Below, in pieces: positions 1 to 9,149 of a DNA stretch of 64,000 bases. The notes under the pieces are model-generated. The model worked only from the letters and a program-made list of their open reading frames with translations, did not search any database and was not told where the DNA came from. This DNA comes from Phycisphaerae bacterium. Its GTDB lineage: Bacteria > Planctomycetota > Phycisphaerae > UBA1845 > UTPLA1. Location of the stretch: assembly GCA_035275405.1 (NCBI GenBank), contig DATEMU010000015.1, positions 372,001-436,000 on the forward strand, in the 5' to 3' direction. Position 1 is the first letter of the stretch; each line of letters opens with the position of its first letter. Made by a program: the position numbers and the translations under genes.

Positions 1-58
1 CATGCTGGGCTACTGCCAGCCAAACTGCAACGCCCATTCGCCGAACGAGTTCTTTCAT
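1..58 (-). CDS. N-terminus of an exported protein (partial)
   Basis: Only the first 19 codons are inside the window; the gene runs off its left edge. The peptide starts MKELVRRMGVAVWLAVAQH, a charged n-region followed by a hydrophobic stretch, which looks like the beginning of a signal peptide. No good Shine-Dalgarno sequence precedes the ATG. It would be divergent from the PEP-CTERM gene at 340, so the 281 bp between them should hold both promoters, though I cannot pick one with confidence. Function cannot be judged. Confidence 0.35.
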   Translation of the reverse strand, partial: MKELVRRMGVAVWLAVAQH

Positions 59-339
59 ATTCGCGATTTCGAGGCCGGCATGCGCACGTCCGCGGCGTTA
101 TTTGGACTGATAGGAAAGTCCTAAACGTTATTGGACTCTCCCGCGCCGCAAATCGCTCATCTCAAAACAGTTATTCTGCGCTGAATCGCCTCGCGACGCC
201 GACCGATATTTGATTACGGCGAGCCTGGGGTTCGTGGAGACTGGTCTGGCATAAACGCCGGCGGGACTCCGTTGATCAGGCCGCTCAATCGATCGCGACA
301 CCGGGTTCGTCCGGCCGCGGATCACGGAGGCAGTCGACC

Positions 340-1431
340 ATGCAGCTTCAGCGGATCAGGATCCTGGTATTTGTTACGTTCGCGGTGGCCGCGTCGGGTG
401 AGCCGGCGCGGGCGCAGTTCGGCGGTTTGCAGCGAACCCTCTTTCGCGGCGCGGTTTATACCGGCAACCATAATTTTCTTTCGAGTCCCCAGAATGGCCC
501 GCTCTTCGATAACAACATTTTCGATCAGCGGGTCGAGTTCAACCGGGCGGGGCAAGGTTGGACCTACGAGCAGTTTCACTTCTTCGGGACCGATTCGTTC
601 AACAACCCGAATACCCTCGATCTTGGGCCGTTCAAGATTCAGCTCGGCAGCGATCCAAACGTGCTCTCAACTTCCCAGCCCGTCGGCATGCACAATCGCG
701 TCGGCTATACAACGACGCTCATCCCGGAGGTTTTTTTCGAATCACAGACCGGTCAGCGCGCTTTCGACCAATTCAGCGGTCAGACCGCTTTTATTCCCGT
801 TCCAATCAATTACACCGTGACATTTGACGCCGGAGTGCAGAGTTTCGAGTGGACGGGAAACGTCCTTGTGAATACGGAGGGGACGGTCAACGCGCTGGGG
901 TTTTACGATCTTCAGATGCGGGTGATGAACATCGGTTCCTATACCGCTGATGGTTTTGGGGTTCACGACGAACAGGTCACGGATTTTGATACCGGGCCCG
1001 TCAACGTTTCCGGACATATCCTGATGGACGCGTTCGCCGGTCTGGCGCAGGGGCTGGGAAATCCGGACGAGGCGGTCACGCCGCGAGTCGTCTCTGCGGC
1101 CACGTCCTCCAGGGGCAAGACCGTGGATGAACTACTGGCGTCACTGGAGGCCGGGGAACGGGTCAGTGACGAGGATATGTCGTTTCTGATGACGCAGATG
1201 TTCCAGGCGGCGTTTCTCAACGACCCGCTGGGCTTCATGCAGAACGGTCTTCCGACGAGCGTGCCGGGTTTCGAGGCCCTGACGGTTGAGTTAGCCGAAG
1301 AACAGCCCGATGCCTCCGCGGCGGAGACGCCGGCCAACGTCCCGGAACCCGGGACGCTGCTGCTCGTGGCGGGGATTTTGGGCCTTTGGTGGCTGCTGGA
1401 GCCCCGTATGGAGCGGCGTCCGAGTTTTTGA
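340..1431 (+). CDS. PEP-CTERM sorting-domain protein, secreted
   Basis: A 363-residue exported protein. It has a signal peptide (about residues 1-26, cleavage after ARAQ), a long beta-rich body without a family I recognise, and a classic PEP-CTERM tail: VPEP at about residue 334, a hydrophobic segment (about 337-352) and a final basic cluster. PEP-CTERM proteins are processed by an exosortase and are usually attached to the cell surface or exopolysaccharide; no exosortase gene is in this window. A GGAGG motif lies about 9 bases upstream of the ATG. The gene stands alone, with about 235 bp before the next gene on the same strand. The biological role is unknown. Confidence 0.85.
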   Translation: MQLQRIRILVFVTFAVAASGEPARAQFGGLQRTLFRGAVYTGNHNFLSSPQNGPLFDNNIFDQRVEFNRAGQGWTYEQFHFFGTDSFNNPNTLDLGPFKIQLGSDPNVLSTSQPVGMHNRVGYTTTLIPEVFFESQTGQRAFDQFSGQTAFIPVPINYTVTFDAGVQSFEWTGNVLVNTEGTVNALGFYDLQMRVMNIGSYTADGFGVHDEQVTDFDTGPVNVSGHILMDAFAGLAQGLGNPDEAVTPRVVSAATSSRGKTVDELLASLEAGERVSDEDMSFLMTQMFQAAFLNDPLGFMQNGLPTSVPGFEALTVELAEEQPDASAAETPANVPEPGTLLLVAGILGLWWLLEPRMERRPSF

Positions 1432-1665
1432 TGCATGCTCCAATAGAGCAGCAGGAAGGCTCGCCGGGGCGTACTCGCCGATGCCGGTCATCGTCACCCG
1501 TTTCAATTTTTAGTCAGGCGGCCGTTGACGATTCTCCCTGCCGGCGGTTTTCTCAGCGTATAATAGACAGGAGCGAGGCTCCCGGGCCGGAGGCCCTGCG
1601 GGGGAATTTTGCATACGCGCTTGCCTGATATTCGGGATTAGGTGCAAGCCGGAGGTATCGGCGGG

Positions 1666-2793
1666 ATGAACGTCAACCAACTGCGCGAAGAGATGCCGAT
1701 CACTCGCCAGTACAACTTTATGGATCATGCGGCCGTGGCGCCGATCTCCGGGCGTGCGGCGGCGGCGATGCGGCGCTTCATCGAGGAGGCCGAGAGTCAC
1801 GCCTATTCGCGCGGCGGGCTCTACCCGGAGTCCAAGCGCGTACGGCAGCTCGCGGGGAAACTGCTGAACTGCCATTCCGAAGAAATCACGTTCGTCAAGA
1901 ACACCAGTGAAGGGTTGTCCTACGTGGCCAACGGTCTGACGTGGTCGAAGGGCGACAACGTCGTGACCAGCGGCGTGGAGTTTCCCGCCAACATCTATCC
2001 CTGGATGAACCTGCGCTCGCTGGGCGTGCAGCTCAAGATGGCGCCGGAGGACGCGGGCCGCGTGCCGCTCGAGCGACTGGTGGAGCTGATCGACGACCGG
2101 ACGCGCGTGGTGACGATTTCAGCGGTGCAGTATGCCAGCGGGTTTCGGGCGGATCTGGCGGCGCTGGGCAGCATCTGTCAGGAACGGGGCGTGTTGTTCT
2201 GCGTGGATGCGATTCAGGCCCTCGGAGTCATGCCGATCGACGTGCGGGCGATGAAGATCGATTTTCTTAGCGCCGATGGCCACAAATGGCTGCTCGGTCC
2301 GGAGGGGGCGGGGCTGTTTTATTGCCGCCACGAGTTGCTGGGCCTGCTGCGCCCGACGAGCATCGGCTGGCTGGGCGTGAAGGACGCGATGAACCACGGC
2401 GACTATCGGCTGGATTTTCGCGACGACGCGCGGCGCTTCGACGGCGGCAGCTACAACCTCGCAGGGATCTGGGGCCTTGGGGCCTCGATCGAGTGGCTCC
2501 TGGAAATGGGCATCGACAAGATCTGGGAACGCGTGCGCACGTTGACGGATCGATTGACCGAGGGAGTGCGGCTCAAAGGATACCGCGTGGTCAGCCCCCG
2601 CGAGCCGGGAGAGGCCAGCGGGATTGTCTCGTTCGTCTCCGCGACGCACGACCATGCGCGGATCGTGTCGCATCTGCGGCAGGAATACCGCACGGTCATC
2701 GCCGCGCGCGAGGGCCGGCTCCGCGCCAGCCCGCATTTCTACAACACCGAGGGGGAGATTGACCAGATGGTCGATCACCTCCCCGGGCATTGA
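1666..2793 (+). CDS. Class V aminotransferase / cysteine desulfurase-like PLP enzyme
   Basis: A 375-residue fold-type I PLP enzyme. The PLP Schiff-base lysine is K207 in SADGHKWLLGPEGAG; the ring-stacking/aspartate region is CVDAIQALG (about 180), and KNTSEGLSYVANG (about 75) is the phosphate-binding part. The ATG at 1666 is chosen over an upstream in-frame GTG at 1642 because a GGAGGT sits 9 bases before it. A perfect TATAAT at 1559-1564 could be its -10 box but lacks a convincing -35. In SufS/IscS the active-site loop has a catalytic Cys; I do not see one clearly, so it may act on another amino acid (kynureninase- or isopenicillin-epimerase-like members have the same architecture). Substrate is not assigned. 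Confidence 0.85.
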   Translation: MNVNQLREEMPITRQYNFMDHAAVAPISGRAAAAMRRFIEEAESHAYSRGGLYPESKRVRQLAGKLLNCHSEEITFVKNTSEGLSYVANGLTWSKGDNVVTSGVEFPANIYPWMNLRSLGVQLKMAPEDAGRVPLERLVELIDDRTRVVTISAVQYASGFRADLAALGSICQERGVLFCVDAIQALGVMPIDVRAMKIDFLSADGHKWLLGPEGAGLFYCRHELLGLLRPTSIGWLGVKDAMNHGDYRLDFRDDARRFDGGSYNLAGIWGLGASIEWLLEMGIDKIWERVRTLTDRLTEGVRLKGYRVVSPREPGEASGIVSFVSATHDHARIVSHLRQEYRTVIAAREGRLRASPHFYNTEGEIDQMVDHLPGH

Positions 2794-2854
2794 CAAAGGC
2801 CGATCGTAGGCGTGAAGTTGCACCCGCTTTCCATTCGGACAGCAGGGACGGCTC

Positions 2855-4303
2855 ATGATCTTTGACCACCTCTGGACCGTTCTTTACCTCGTCAATTATC
2901 TCGCGGTGGCCGTTGCCGTCGTCCACCTGCTGCGGGCGCGGCGCGAACCGCGGGGGATGATGGCGTGGATTCTAGCGCTGGTTTTTCTCCCCTTCATCGG
3001 GCTCTTCCTGTTTCTGGTCATCGGTCGGATGCCGATCCAGCGGCGGGTCAAGCGGCGGCAGCGGCGGCGGGGGATGATCGAGCCGGAGTTGAGCCAGCGC
3101 CGCGAGAAATGGGTGCGGCCGTTCGACGCGATGGACCTGGCGGAATTGGACCCCTCGCAGCGGTCGTTGATCCGCCTGGCGACACGAGTCAGTGAATCGG
3201 TCGTCATGCGGGGCAACGACGTCGTTGTTTATCACGATGCCGAAGCACTGTTTCTGTCCATGAGCCTCGCGATCGAGGCGGCACAGTCGCACATTCACCT
3301 GGAGTATTACATTTTCTTCGCCGACGAGACCGGACGCGCGGTGCGTGACTTGTTGGTCAAAAAAGCCAGGCAGGGCGTGGAAGTACGGGTTCTCCTCGAT
3401 GCGATGGGGAATTGGAGGCTGCCGCGGTCGTTTGTCCGGGAGATGCGCCGCGAGGGGATCAAAGTGGCGTATTTCCTGCCGTGGGGACTTACCGGCCGCA
3501 GACTGCACGTCAACTTTCGAAACCACCGCAAGCTGATCATCGTCGACGGCCGCGTCGGATTTGCGGGGAGCCAGAATATCGGCGATGTGTATTTGGGCCG
3601 GCTGAAGAAGCTCGGTCCCTGGCGGGACACGCATTTGAAAATCGTAGGGCCGGCGGTCTCTTCCATGCAGGAGATCTTCGTGGAGGACTGGCATTTCGCG
3701 ACGGGCGAGAAACTCGCGGCGGACCGGTATTTTCCCGATCCCACGCCCGCCGGCGATAAGCTCGTGCAGATCGTGGCCAGCGGCCCTGACCGGCGGCCGA
3801 ACGTCATGTACCAGTTGCTCAATGCCGCGGTGAATGACGCGCGGCACACGGTCTCGCTGGTGACGCCGTATTTTGTGCCCGACGACGCGATTGCGCTCTC
3901 CCTGGCCTCGGCGGCGTGGCGGGGTGTGCGCGTGCGGCTGCTCCTGCCGAGTAAGTCGGATCATTGGTTTCTGATGTGGGCAGGGCGGAGCTTCTATCAC
4001 GAACTGCTGGAGGCCGGCGTGGAGATCTACGAATACGCCGACGGGATGCTCCACTCGAAGGTCGCGGTCATTGACAAGCGCTGGGCGATGGTCGGGTCGG
4101 CCAACATGGATATCCGCAGCTTCAAGCTCAACTTCGAGGTGACGAGCCTGATTTATGATGCGGAAGTCGCGGAACAGGTGCAGGCGGACTTCGAGAGCCT
4201 GCGCGAAAAGGCCCGCCGGGTGAGCGTCAAGGACGTGGAGGGTTGGAATCACTGGCAGACGATGGCGGCGGGGCTGGCGCGGCTGGCGAGCCCGATGCTG
4301 TGA
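2855..4303 (+). CDS. cls: Cardiolipin synthase (phospholipase D superfamily)
   Basis: A 482-residue membrane enzyme that condenses phosphatidylglycerol into cardiolipin. Two N-terminal membrane helices (about 7-25 and 35-57, PLDc_N type) precede two PLD catalytic halves. The first HKD motif is HRKLIIVDG (His224, Lys226, Asp231) followed by GSQNIGD; the second is HSKVAVIDK (His400, Lys402) followed by GSANMDIRS. Length matches the ClsA family. It starts 61 bp after the class V aminotransferase and may be cotranscribed with it; the next gene downstream is convergent. Confidence 0.93.
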   Translation: MIFDHLWTVLYLVNYLAVAVAVVHLLRARREPRGMMAWILALVFLPFIGLFLFLVIGRMPIQRRVKRRQRRRGMIEPELSQRREKWVRPFDAMDLAELDPSQRSLIRLATRVSESVVMRGNDVVVYHDAEALFLSMSLAIEAAQSHIHLEYYIFFADETGRAVRDLLVKKARQGVEVRVLLDAMGNWRLPRSFVREMRREGIKVAYFLPWGLTGRRLHVNFRNHRKLIIVDGRVGFAGSQNIGDVYLGRLKKLGPWRDTHLKIVGPAVSSMQEIFVEDWHFATGEKLAADRYFPDPTPAGDKLVQIVASGPDRRPNVMYQLLNAAVNDARHTVSLVTPYFVPDDAIALSLASAAWRGVRVRLLLPSKSDHWFLMWAGRSFYHELLEAGVEIYEYADGMLHSKVAVIDKRWAMVGSANMDIRSFKLNFEVTSLIYDAEVAEQVQADFESLREKARRVSVKDVEGWNHWQTMAAGLARLASPML

Positions 4304-4321
4304 GGGCCTGTCGAACTGAAA

Positions 4322-5629
4322 TTAGAGTGCCGAGAGGCTCGCGCAGACGATCTCTTCATCGTTTCGGGCGAAGACATGCCGATCGGCAAAGGCCGGATGC
4401 GCCCAGCAGACGCCTCCGCGGCGGGACGGGAGCTGCGGGGTCGTCGGTTTGATGAGCTTCGCGCGGCTGATCTCCTCGAAACCCTCCGGCGACAGTCTGC
4501 TGATGATCAGTTCACCCTTTTCGTTGAACATCCACACATCGTCGTCATGTTTGACGAAGTGAATCGTCGCCCAGCGCTCGCGCGGCACGGCCTGGTCGCT
4601 CTCCCAGACGCGATCGCCGGTCATGAGCTTCAGGCAGCGGAGTTCGCCGTAGCTGTCTACGCCGTAGATGTAGTCGCCGGCAAGGTACGGCGTGGAGATG
4701 ATCGAGTGCAGACCATCGGTCTTCTTTTCGCTTTCGCCGACGCGATGCCAGACCTTTTCGGCGGCGAGCTTTCTGGCGTCGAGCTTGATCAGCATCGATC
4801 CGTCGAAGAAGTTGCTCACGAAAACCATGCCGTTGTGATGGACCGGCGTGGCGATGCCGATGACCATTTGCTTCGGGGGAAACGGCACCTTCCAATGGAC
4901 CCGGCCATTTGTCGGGTCAACGCCGACCACGTTGTCGCCGGTGTAACAGACCATGATGCGCCGACCGGCCTGCTCGATGACGATCGGCGCGGAATAGGAT
5001 GCGTTGTCATTCAGGGTGTGCCAGCGTTCGGAACCGGAGGCCTTGTCGAACGCGACGAGGCAGTGATCTCCCTCGCCGCCGAGCTGCGTGATGATCAGGT
5101 CACCTTCAATAAGCGGGGCGGCGGAGATGCCCCAGATGGGCATGCGAATCTTGTATTCGCTGTTCAGGTCCTTTTGCCAGATGATTTTTCCGCTCGCGGC
5201 ATCGAAGCAGATGAAGAGGCCCATGGCCCCCAGCGAATAAGCCCGCCCGCCGTCAATGAGCACCGAGGCCCGCGGCCCGGCGTCGTAGCCTACGCCCTTG
5301 TACGGACAATCGTAGGTGTGTGACCAGAGCGGCTTGCCGGTTTTCACGTCGAAGCAATGTACGCGCTCAATCTGCTTGGGCTCGACGATGCGGTCCGTGA
5401 CATACACGCGGCCGTTGGCGACGGTCGGGCCGCTGTAGCCGCTCGCGATCTTCTGCCGCCAGACGATGTCGAGCTGTGGCTTATCGAACTTCTTGATGAT
5501 GCCCGTTTCGCGCCAGACTCCGTCGCGCGCCGGTCCGCGCCATTCGGGCCAATCATCCGCGAGGCACGCGGTGCAGACTCCCATCGCAAGGAATACGGCG
5601 AGACTTCGAACCAGCGGTCGTTTGTGCAT
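4322..5629 (-). CDS. Exported PQQ-type beta-propeller protein
   Basis: A 435-residue exported protein. A signal peptide (residues 1-24, ending CTACLADD) is followed by WPEWRGPARDGVW, the hallmark start of a very large planctomycete family of PQQ-like beta-propellers, and by repeated blades such as VYVTDRI, LVAFDKASGSERW, VVGVDPTNGRVHW and LRCLKLMTGDRVW. These resemble BamB and quinoprotein dehydrogenases but lack evident catalytic cofactor residues; a binding or scaffold role in the envelope is usual. The ATG at 5629 is preferred over a start 10 codons upstream because GGAGG lies 6 bases before it. It is convergent with the cardiolipin synthase gene. Confidence 0.88.
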   Translation of the reverse strand: MHKRPLVRSLAVFLAMGVCTACLADDWPEWRGPARDGVWRETGIIKKFDKPQLDIVWRQKIASGYSGPTVANGRVYVTDRIVEPKQIERVHCFDVKTGKPLWSHTYDCPYKGVGYDAGPRASVLIDGGRAYSLGAMGLFICFDAASGKIIWQKDLNSEYKIRMPIWGISAAPLIEGDLIITQLGGEGDHCLVAFDKASGSERWHTLNDNASYSAPIVIEQAGRRIMVCYTGDNVVGVDPTNGRVHWKVPFPPKQMVIGIATPVHHNGMVFVSNFFDGSMLIKLDARKLAAEKVWHRVGESEKKTDGLHSIISTPYLAGDYIYGVDSYGELRCLKLMTGDRVWESDQAVPRERWATIHFVKHDDDVWMFNEKGELIISRLSPEGFEEISRAKLIKPTTPQLPSRRGGVCWAHPAFADRHVFARNDEEIVCASLSAL

Positions 5630-5671
5630 TCGATCCTCCAACCGCGGATGATAGCACACCGGCCATGAGGC

Positions 5672-5707
5672 GAAAAAAGAAGCCCGCCGGTTGCAGTCGG
5701 CGGGCTT
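5672..5707 (-). terminator. Rho-independent terminator
   Basis: A perfect 10-bp inverted repeat (AAGCCCGCCG with CGGCGGGCTT) encloses an 8-base loop. Read on the minus strand it is followed by a T-rich run (TTCTTTTTTCG). It lies just after the end of the secreted-protein gene at 5779-6318 and before the propeller gene, so it separates the two units. Confidence 0.75.
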
Positions 5708-5747
5708 CAGCGGCGTCCCGCGTGAGTCGCGGGGGTTCGAGTTTGGA

Positions 5748-5769
5748 GGCGGGTTCCCGCCCGCCCTAC
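5748..5769. repeat. REP-like palindrome (GCGGGT...ACCCGCCCTAC family)
   Basis: GGCGGG-TTCCCG-CCCGCC followed by CTACG. Related copies with the same 3' CCCGCCCTAC end occur at 30791-30812 and 44057-44076. Short palindromes of this kind are typical dispersed repeats of high-GC genomes. Confidence 0.5.
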
Positions 5770-5778
5770 GTTCCTACG

Positions 5779-6318
5779 CTAGCGATACCGAAAGGTTCGC
5801 AGCGGCCGGCGGCTTTCGGACCAGGTCTTGGCGAGGACCGTGCCGTGGGGGTCGGAGCGTCCGCCCGCCGTCGCGCCCGAGATCGAGCCTCCAGGTTGCG
5901 AGCGGGCGAATCCGCCGGCGTTAACCGACCGGACCGGGGCATTTCCGGCGACGCTCAGTCCGCCGGAGCTGGCGACGCTTCCATCACGGCCGATGGACAG
6001 ATTAAACGTGCTGGCCAGGGCCGGGGCGAAGCGGCCGGCGACGGCATAACTGACGGAGAAGTCGATGCCATCACGATCCACTCCAAAGGCCAGGCCCTCA
6101 GCCAACGTGACTCGGCCACTGCGGGTCGTCGTTTGGGCCCGGCCGCGGCCTTCGCCCGTGTAGGCGGCGGTCGCGTTCGCCGTACCGGGTCGTGAACCGA
6201 TCTGGGTCACTCCGGCGGAGGTTGTTGCCTCTCCCGCCTGGGCGGGCAGCGAGGCGATCAGGGTCGAGAGGGTGGTTAATGCGATCAGTGACAAATTGGT
6301 TGTTCTGCAACGAGTCAT
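5779..6318 (-). CDS. Secreted Gly/Ala/Ser-rich protein of unknown function
   Basis: A 179-residue exported protein with a clear signal peptide (residues 1-28, ending SLPAQAG). The mature part is rich in Gly, Ala, Ser and Thr, without cysteine apart from the leader, and contains beta-prone alternating stretches (FNLSIGRDGSVASSGGLSV). The tail is basic. I do not recognise a family. It lies 96 bp after another repetitive secreted protein (6415-7140) with similar composition, probably in one unit ended by the terminator at 5672-5707. The pair may form surface fibres or a matrix, but that is only inference. Confidence 0.65.
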   Translation of the reverse strand: MTRCRTTNLSLIALTTLSTLIASLPAQAGEATTSAGVTQIGSRPGTANATAAYTGEGRGRAQTTTRSGRVTLAEGLAFGVDRDGIDFSVSYAVAGRFAPALASTFNLSIGRDGSVASSGGLSVAGNAPVRSVNAGGFARSQPGGSISGATAGGRSDPHGTVLAKTWSESRRPLRTFRYR

Positions 6319-6360
6319 GGCTATTTACTTCCTTTCAACTTGAACCACTTGGAATTTCTT

Positions 6361-6401
6361 ACCCTCACCCCCGACCCCTCTCCCTCGGAGGGAGAGGGGA
6401 G
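6361..6401. repeat. REP-like hairpin
   Basis: ACCCTCACCCCCGA is followed by a nearly perfect 12-bp inverted repeat, CCCCTCTCCCTC at 6375-6386 and GAGGGAGAGGGG at 6388-6399. This form (CCCTCACCCC...CCTCTCCC...GGGAGAGG) is a common dispersed extragenic palindrome in many bacterial genomes. It sits between two minus-strand genes and could stabilise or separate their transcripts. Confidence 0.6.
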
Positions 6402-6414
6402 CGGAGGCGTTTGC

Positions 6415-7140
6415 TTACGGACGAACCTCTACCACAGCGGCATCGGATTGGCTGCGGCCCCAGCGTTCCGACCGGCTGATGGCGGTCACGCGGGCGTCGG
6501 CATGGCGACCGCGGCGGCTGAGGCTGACACCGAGGCCGTTGGCATTCGCGGAGCCAAACAGGCGTGCGCCGGCATGAGCGCGGACCCGACTGTCGGCGAC
6601 GCCAAACTCGGTGTCGGCGATGGAGTCGCTGACGGCGACCGCCCGGCCACCGCGCCAGCCGTCGGACACTGCGTGGCTGTCGCTGTTGGCGAAGCCGAAG
6701 CGGCTGAGGGCGAGCGACGTCGAGCGGCTGTCGGCGAAGGCGTTGCGGCGGGCGTCGGCCTCGGCCACGCTGTTGGAGATGGCGGTTCCGCCGACCGTGG
6801 CGGCCGTGCTCTCGCTGACGGCCAACGCGACGCTGCCATGGCGAGCGCGGGCATCGGCGCGCGAGTTGCTGACGGCCAGTCCACGATCAGCGATGGCGAT
6901 GCTGTTACTGATGGCGACGCCGTTGCCGCGGCCAACGGCCTCGGAGTTGGCGATGGCGCGGCCGCCGTTGGTGGCGACGGCGTCGGCCGTGGCCGCGGCA
7001 TTTCCATGGGCGACGGCGGTGGCGCTGGAACTCCCGCCGTTGGTGGCGATGGAGGTCGCGACGGCCTGCCCGGCGTAGGCGATCGGAGCGACGAGTAGGA
7101 GAGCGGCGAGGGCGAAACAAACTGCACATGAACGGAACAT
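6415..7140 (-). CDS. Secreted Ala/Ser repeat protein, possible beta-solenoid
   Basis: A 241-residue exported protein. The signal peptide (about 1-23, ending APIAYAG) is followed by a degenerate repeat throughout the mature chain, built on units such as AVATSIATNGG, AIANSEAVGRGNG, AISNSIAIADRG, AVSNSRADAR and AISNSVAEADAR. The alternation of small aliphatic residues and Ser/Asn every two positions, with Gly-containing turns, resembles the head repeats of trimeric adhesins (YadA-type) and other left-handed beta-rolls. No anchor or translocator domain is visible. Its neighbour at 5779 has similar composition. Function is unknown; a surface or matrix role is a guess. Confidence 0.65.
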   Translation of the reverse strand: MFRSCAVCFALAALLLVAPIAYAGQAVATSIATNGGSSSATAVAHGNAAATADAVATNGGRAIANSEAVGRGNGVAISNSIAIADRGLAVSNSRADARARHGSVALAVSESTAATVGGTAISNSVAEADARRNAFADSRSTSLALSRFGFANSDSHAVSDGWRGGRAVAVSDSIADTEFGVADSRVRAHAGARLFGSANANGLGVSLSRRGRHADARVTAISRSERWGRSQSDAAVVEVRP

Positions 7141-7355
7141 GAGCCAACTCCTTTCTTGCGGGGTTTACTTTTTTCTTGTTTTCGGTTGCCGGTCCCGCTT
7201 AACGGCTAATCGAATAGACACCCGGCGTGGGTCGCCGTTAGAGCGCCCCGCCACACGTCAAAAGGCCCTGCTTGCGGGCCGAAAACAGCGGTGTTGAAAT
7301 AGGGAAAAGAATCTTTGCAATAGATCGATCGCGGCAACGTTATGGAGTTTTTTCG

Positions 7356-9080
7356 ATGAGTTCGGCAACAGAATCGTTTGACGCGCAGACCGCAAAACTG
7401 ATCGACGCCGCGCATCGCTGTGACACGTTGCCGTCGATCGAGGATTACCTGCCGTATCACAACTTCGGCGAGATGTGGGAATCGTTGGCAGGGGCGCATG
7501 GCCAGCGAACGTGGATGACGTACTATCCGTGTGCGGCGGATGACGAGACGCCGACGCATTTCACCTTCACGCAGTTCGCTGATTTGATCGAACGGGTCGC
7601 CACGCTGCTGTCTGAGAAGTTCGGAATCAAGGCGGGCGGCGCTGTCGCGACGCTGACGATCAACCAGCCGCTCACCGTGGCGATTTACTTCGCGGCCTGG
7701 CGGCTGGGCGCGCGGGTGGTGCCAGTCAATCCGAGCGAGGCGGACGATCGCGTCGGATACATTGTGCAGAATTCGGGCGCTACGGTTCTCATTGCACATC
7801 GCTCCTGCCGCGAAGATTGGGCCGGCGTGGAGGCCGCCATTCCCAAGACCGTATCCCGGGCCATCCTGCTCGACGCCGCCGGCGGACCGGTGGGGTGGGA
7901 AGACTTCGGTAGTTTACTTGAGGGCGTCAAGTCCAGCGGCAAATCGACGGTCCCGTCGGTATCGTGGGACTCCGAGGCTTTAGTGGTTTACACCTCCGGC
8001 ACGACCGGCAACCCCAAGGGAGTCGTCCTGACGCAGAAGCAGATGTTTGCCGACGCCTATGCGATCAGCCAATGGCACGGCATCGACGAGCACACCGTCA
8101 TGATGAACGTGTTACCGATCCACCACGTCAACGGGATCATCGTGACACTGGTCACGCCGGCCTTCGGCGGGGCGCACGTCGTGGTCAATAAGCGGTTCCG
8201 AAGCGGGGGGTTCTGGCGAAAACTGGCCCAAAACAATGTGGCGATCGTCAGCGTGGTGCCGACGCTCCTGCAATTCCTTTTTGAATCGAACGAAGAATTC
8301 GCGCCGGAGGATTTGCCGAATTTCCGCCATTTCATCTGTGGGGCCGGCCCGCTCTCGGTCGAACTCGCGCGGGATTTTCAGGACCGCTTCGGTCTCAAGA
8401 TCATGCACGGCTACGGCCTATCCGAAACGGTCTGCTACTCGTGTTTCCTCCCGACGGACCTGGAGTGGGACGAGCACTGCGCGTGGATGTACGACCACGG
8501 CTTCCCATCGATCGGCGCGCCGGTCATCACCAATGAGATGGCGATCCACGATGATCAGGGGCAACCGGTTGAAGATGGCAAGAAAGGCGAGATCGTCATC
8601 CGCGGGCACAACGTCATGGTCGGTTATTTCCGCAACCCCGAGGCGAACGCAACGGCGTTCAAGTTCGCCTGGTTTCGCAGCGGCGACGAGGGCTTCAAGC
8701 TCCGCGGGGAGGATGGCAAGGACTATTTCTTCATCACCGGGCGGATCAAGGAGCTGATCATCCGCGGCGGGATCAACCTCTCGCCGTTCGAGATCGACGA
8801 GGTGCTCAACTCGATGCCGGGCATTCGTGTGGGGCTGGCCGTCGGGTTCGACAACCGCTACTACGGCGAGGAGGTCGGGGCGTACGTGCAGGTGGAGAAG
8901 GGCACGACGCTGACCGAGGCGCAGGTGATCGCGCACTGCAAGGAGAAGCTACCGTGGTCGAAATGCCCGAAGGTCGTGATCTTCGGCGACGACATCCCGG
9001 TCACATCGACCGGCAAGTACCAACGGGGGAAGTTGAAGCACCTGTACGAGGCGCACAAGGATCGGCAGTTTAAAGAATAG
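7356..9080 (+). CDS. AMP-dependent acyl-CoA synthetase/ligase
   Basis: A 574-residue ANL-superfamily adenylating enzyme that activates a carboxylic acid to an acyl-AMP and then a thioester. Seen motifs: the P-loop YTSGTTGNPKG (212-222), HGYGLSETV (A5-like), GEIVIRGHNVMVGYF, the ribose-binding FRSGDEGF, the hinge GRIKELIIRGG, and the C-terminal catalytic lysine K554 in TSTGKYQRGK. Length fits medium/long-chain acyl-CoA ligases. The ATG at 7356 is preferred to an upstream in-frame start because GGAG lies 8 bases before it. The downstream cyclase-family gene (69 bp later) may be cotranscribed. Substrate not determined; an aryl or fatty acid is likely. Confidence 0.88.
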   Translation: MSSATESFDAQTAKLIDAAHRCDTLPSIEDYLPYHNFGEMWESLAGAHGQRTWMTYYPCAADDETPTHFTFTQFADLIERVATLLSEKFGIKAGGAVATLTINQPLTVAIYFAAWRLGARVVPVNPSEADDRVGYIVQNSGATVLIAHRSCREDWAGVEAAIPKTVSRAILLDAAGGPVGWEDFGSLLEGVKSSGKSTVPSVSWDSEALVVYTSGTTGNPKGVVLTQKQMFADAYAISQWHGIDEHTVMMNVLPIHHVNGIIVTLVTPAFGGAHVVVNKRFRSGGFWRKLAQNNVAIVSVVPTLLQFLFESNEEFAPEDLPNFRHFICGAGPLSVELARDFQDRFGLKIMHGYGLSETVCYSCFLPTDLEWDEHCAWMYDHGFPSIGAPVITNEMAIHDDQGQPVEDGKKGEIVIRGHNVMVGYFRNPEANATAFKFAWFRSGDEGFKLRGEDGKDYFFITGRIKELIIRGGINLSPFEIDEVLNSMPGIRVGLAVGFDNRYYGEEVGAYVQVEKGTTLTEAQVIAHCKEKLPWSKCPKVVIFGDDIPVTSTGKYQRGKLKHLYEAHKDRQFKE

Positions 9081-9149
9081 CGAATGTCGAATAGCTAATA
9101 GCGAAATGCAAGCGCGGAGTGCGCATCCGCTTATTGTCGGGTTTGGATA

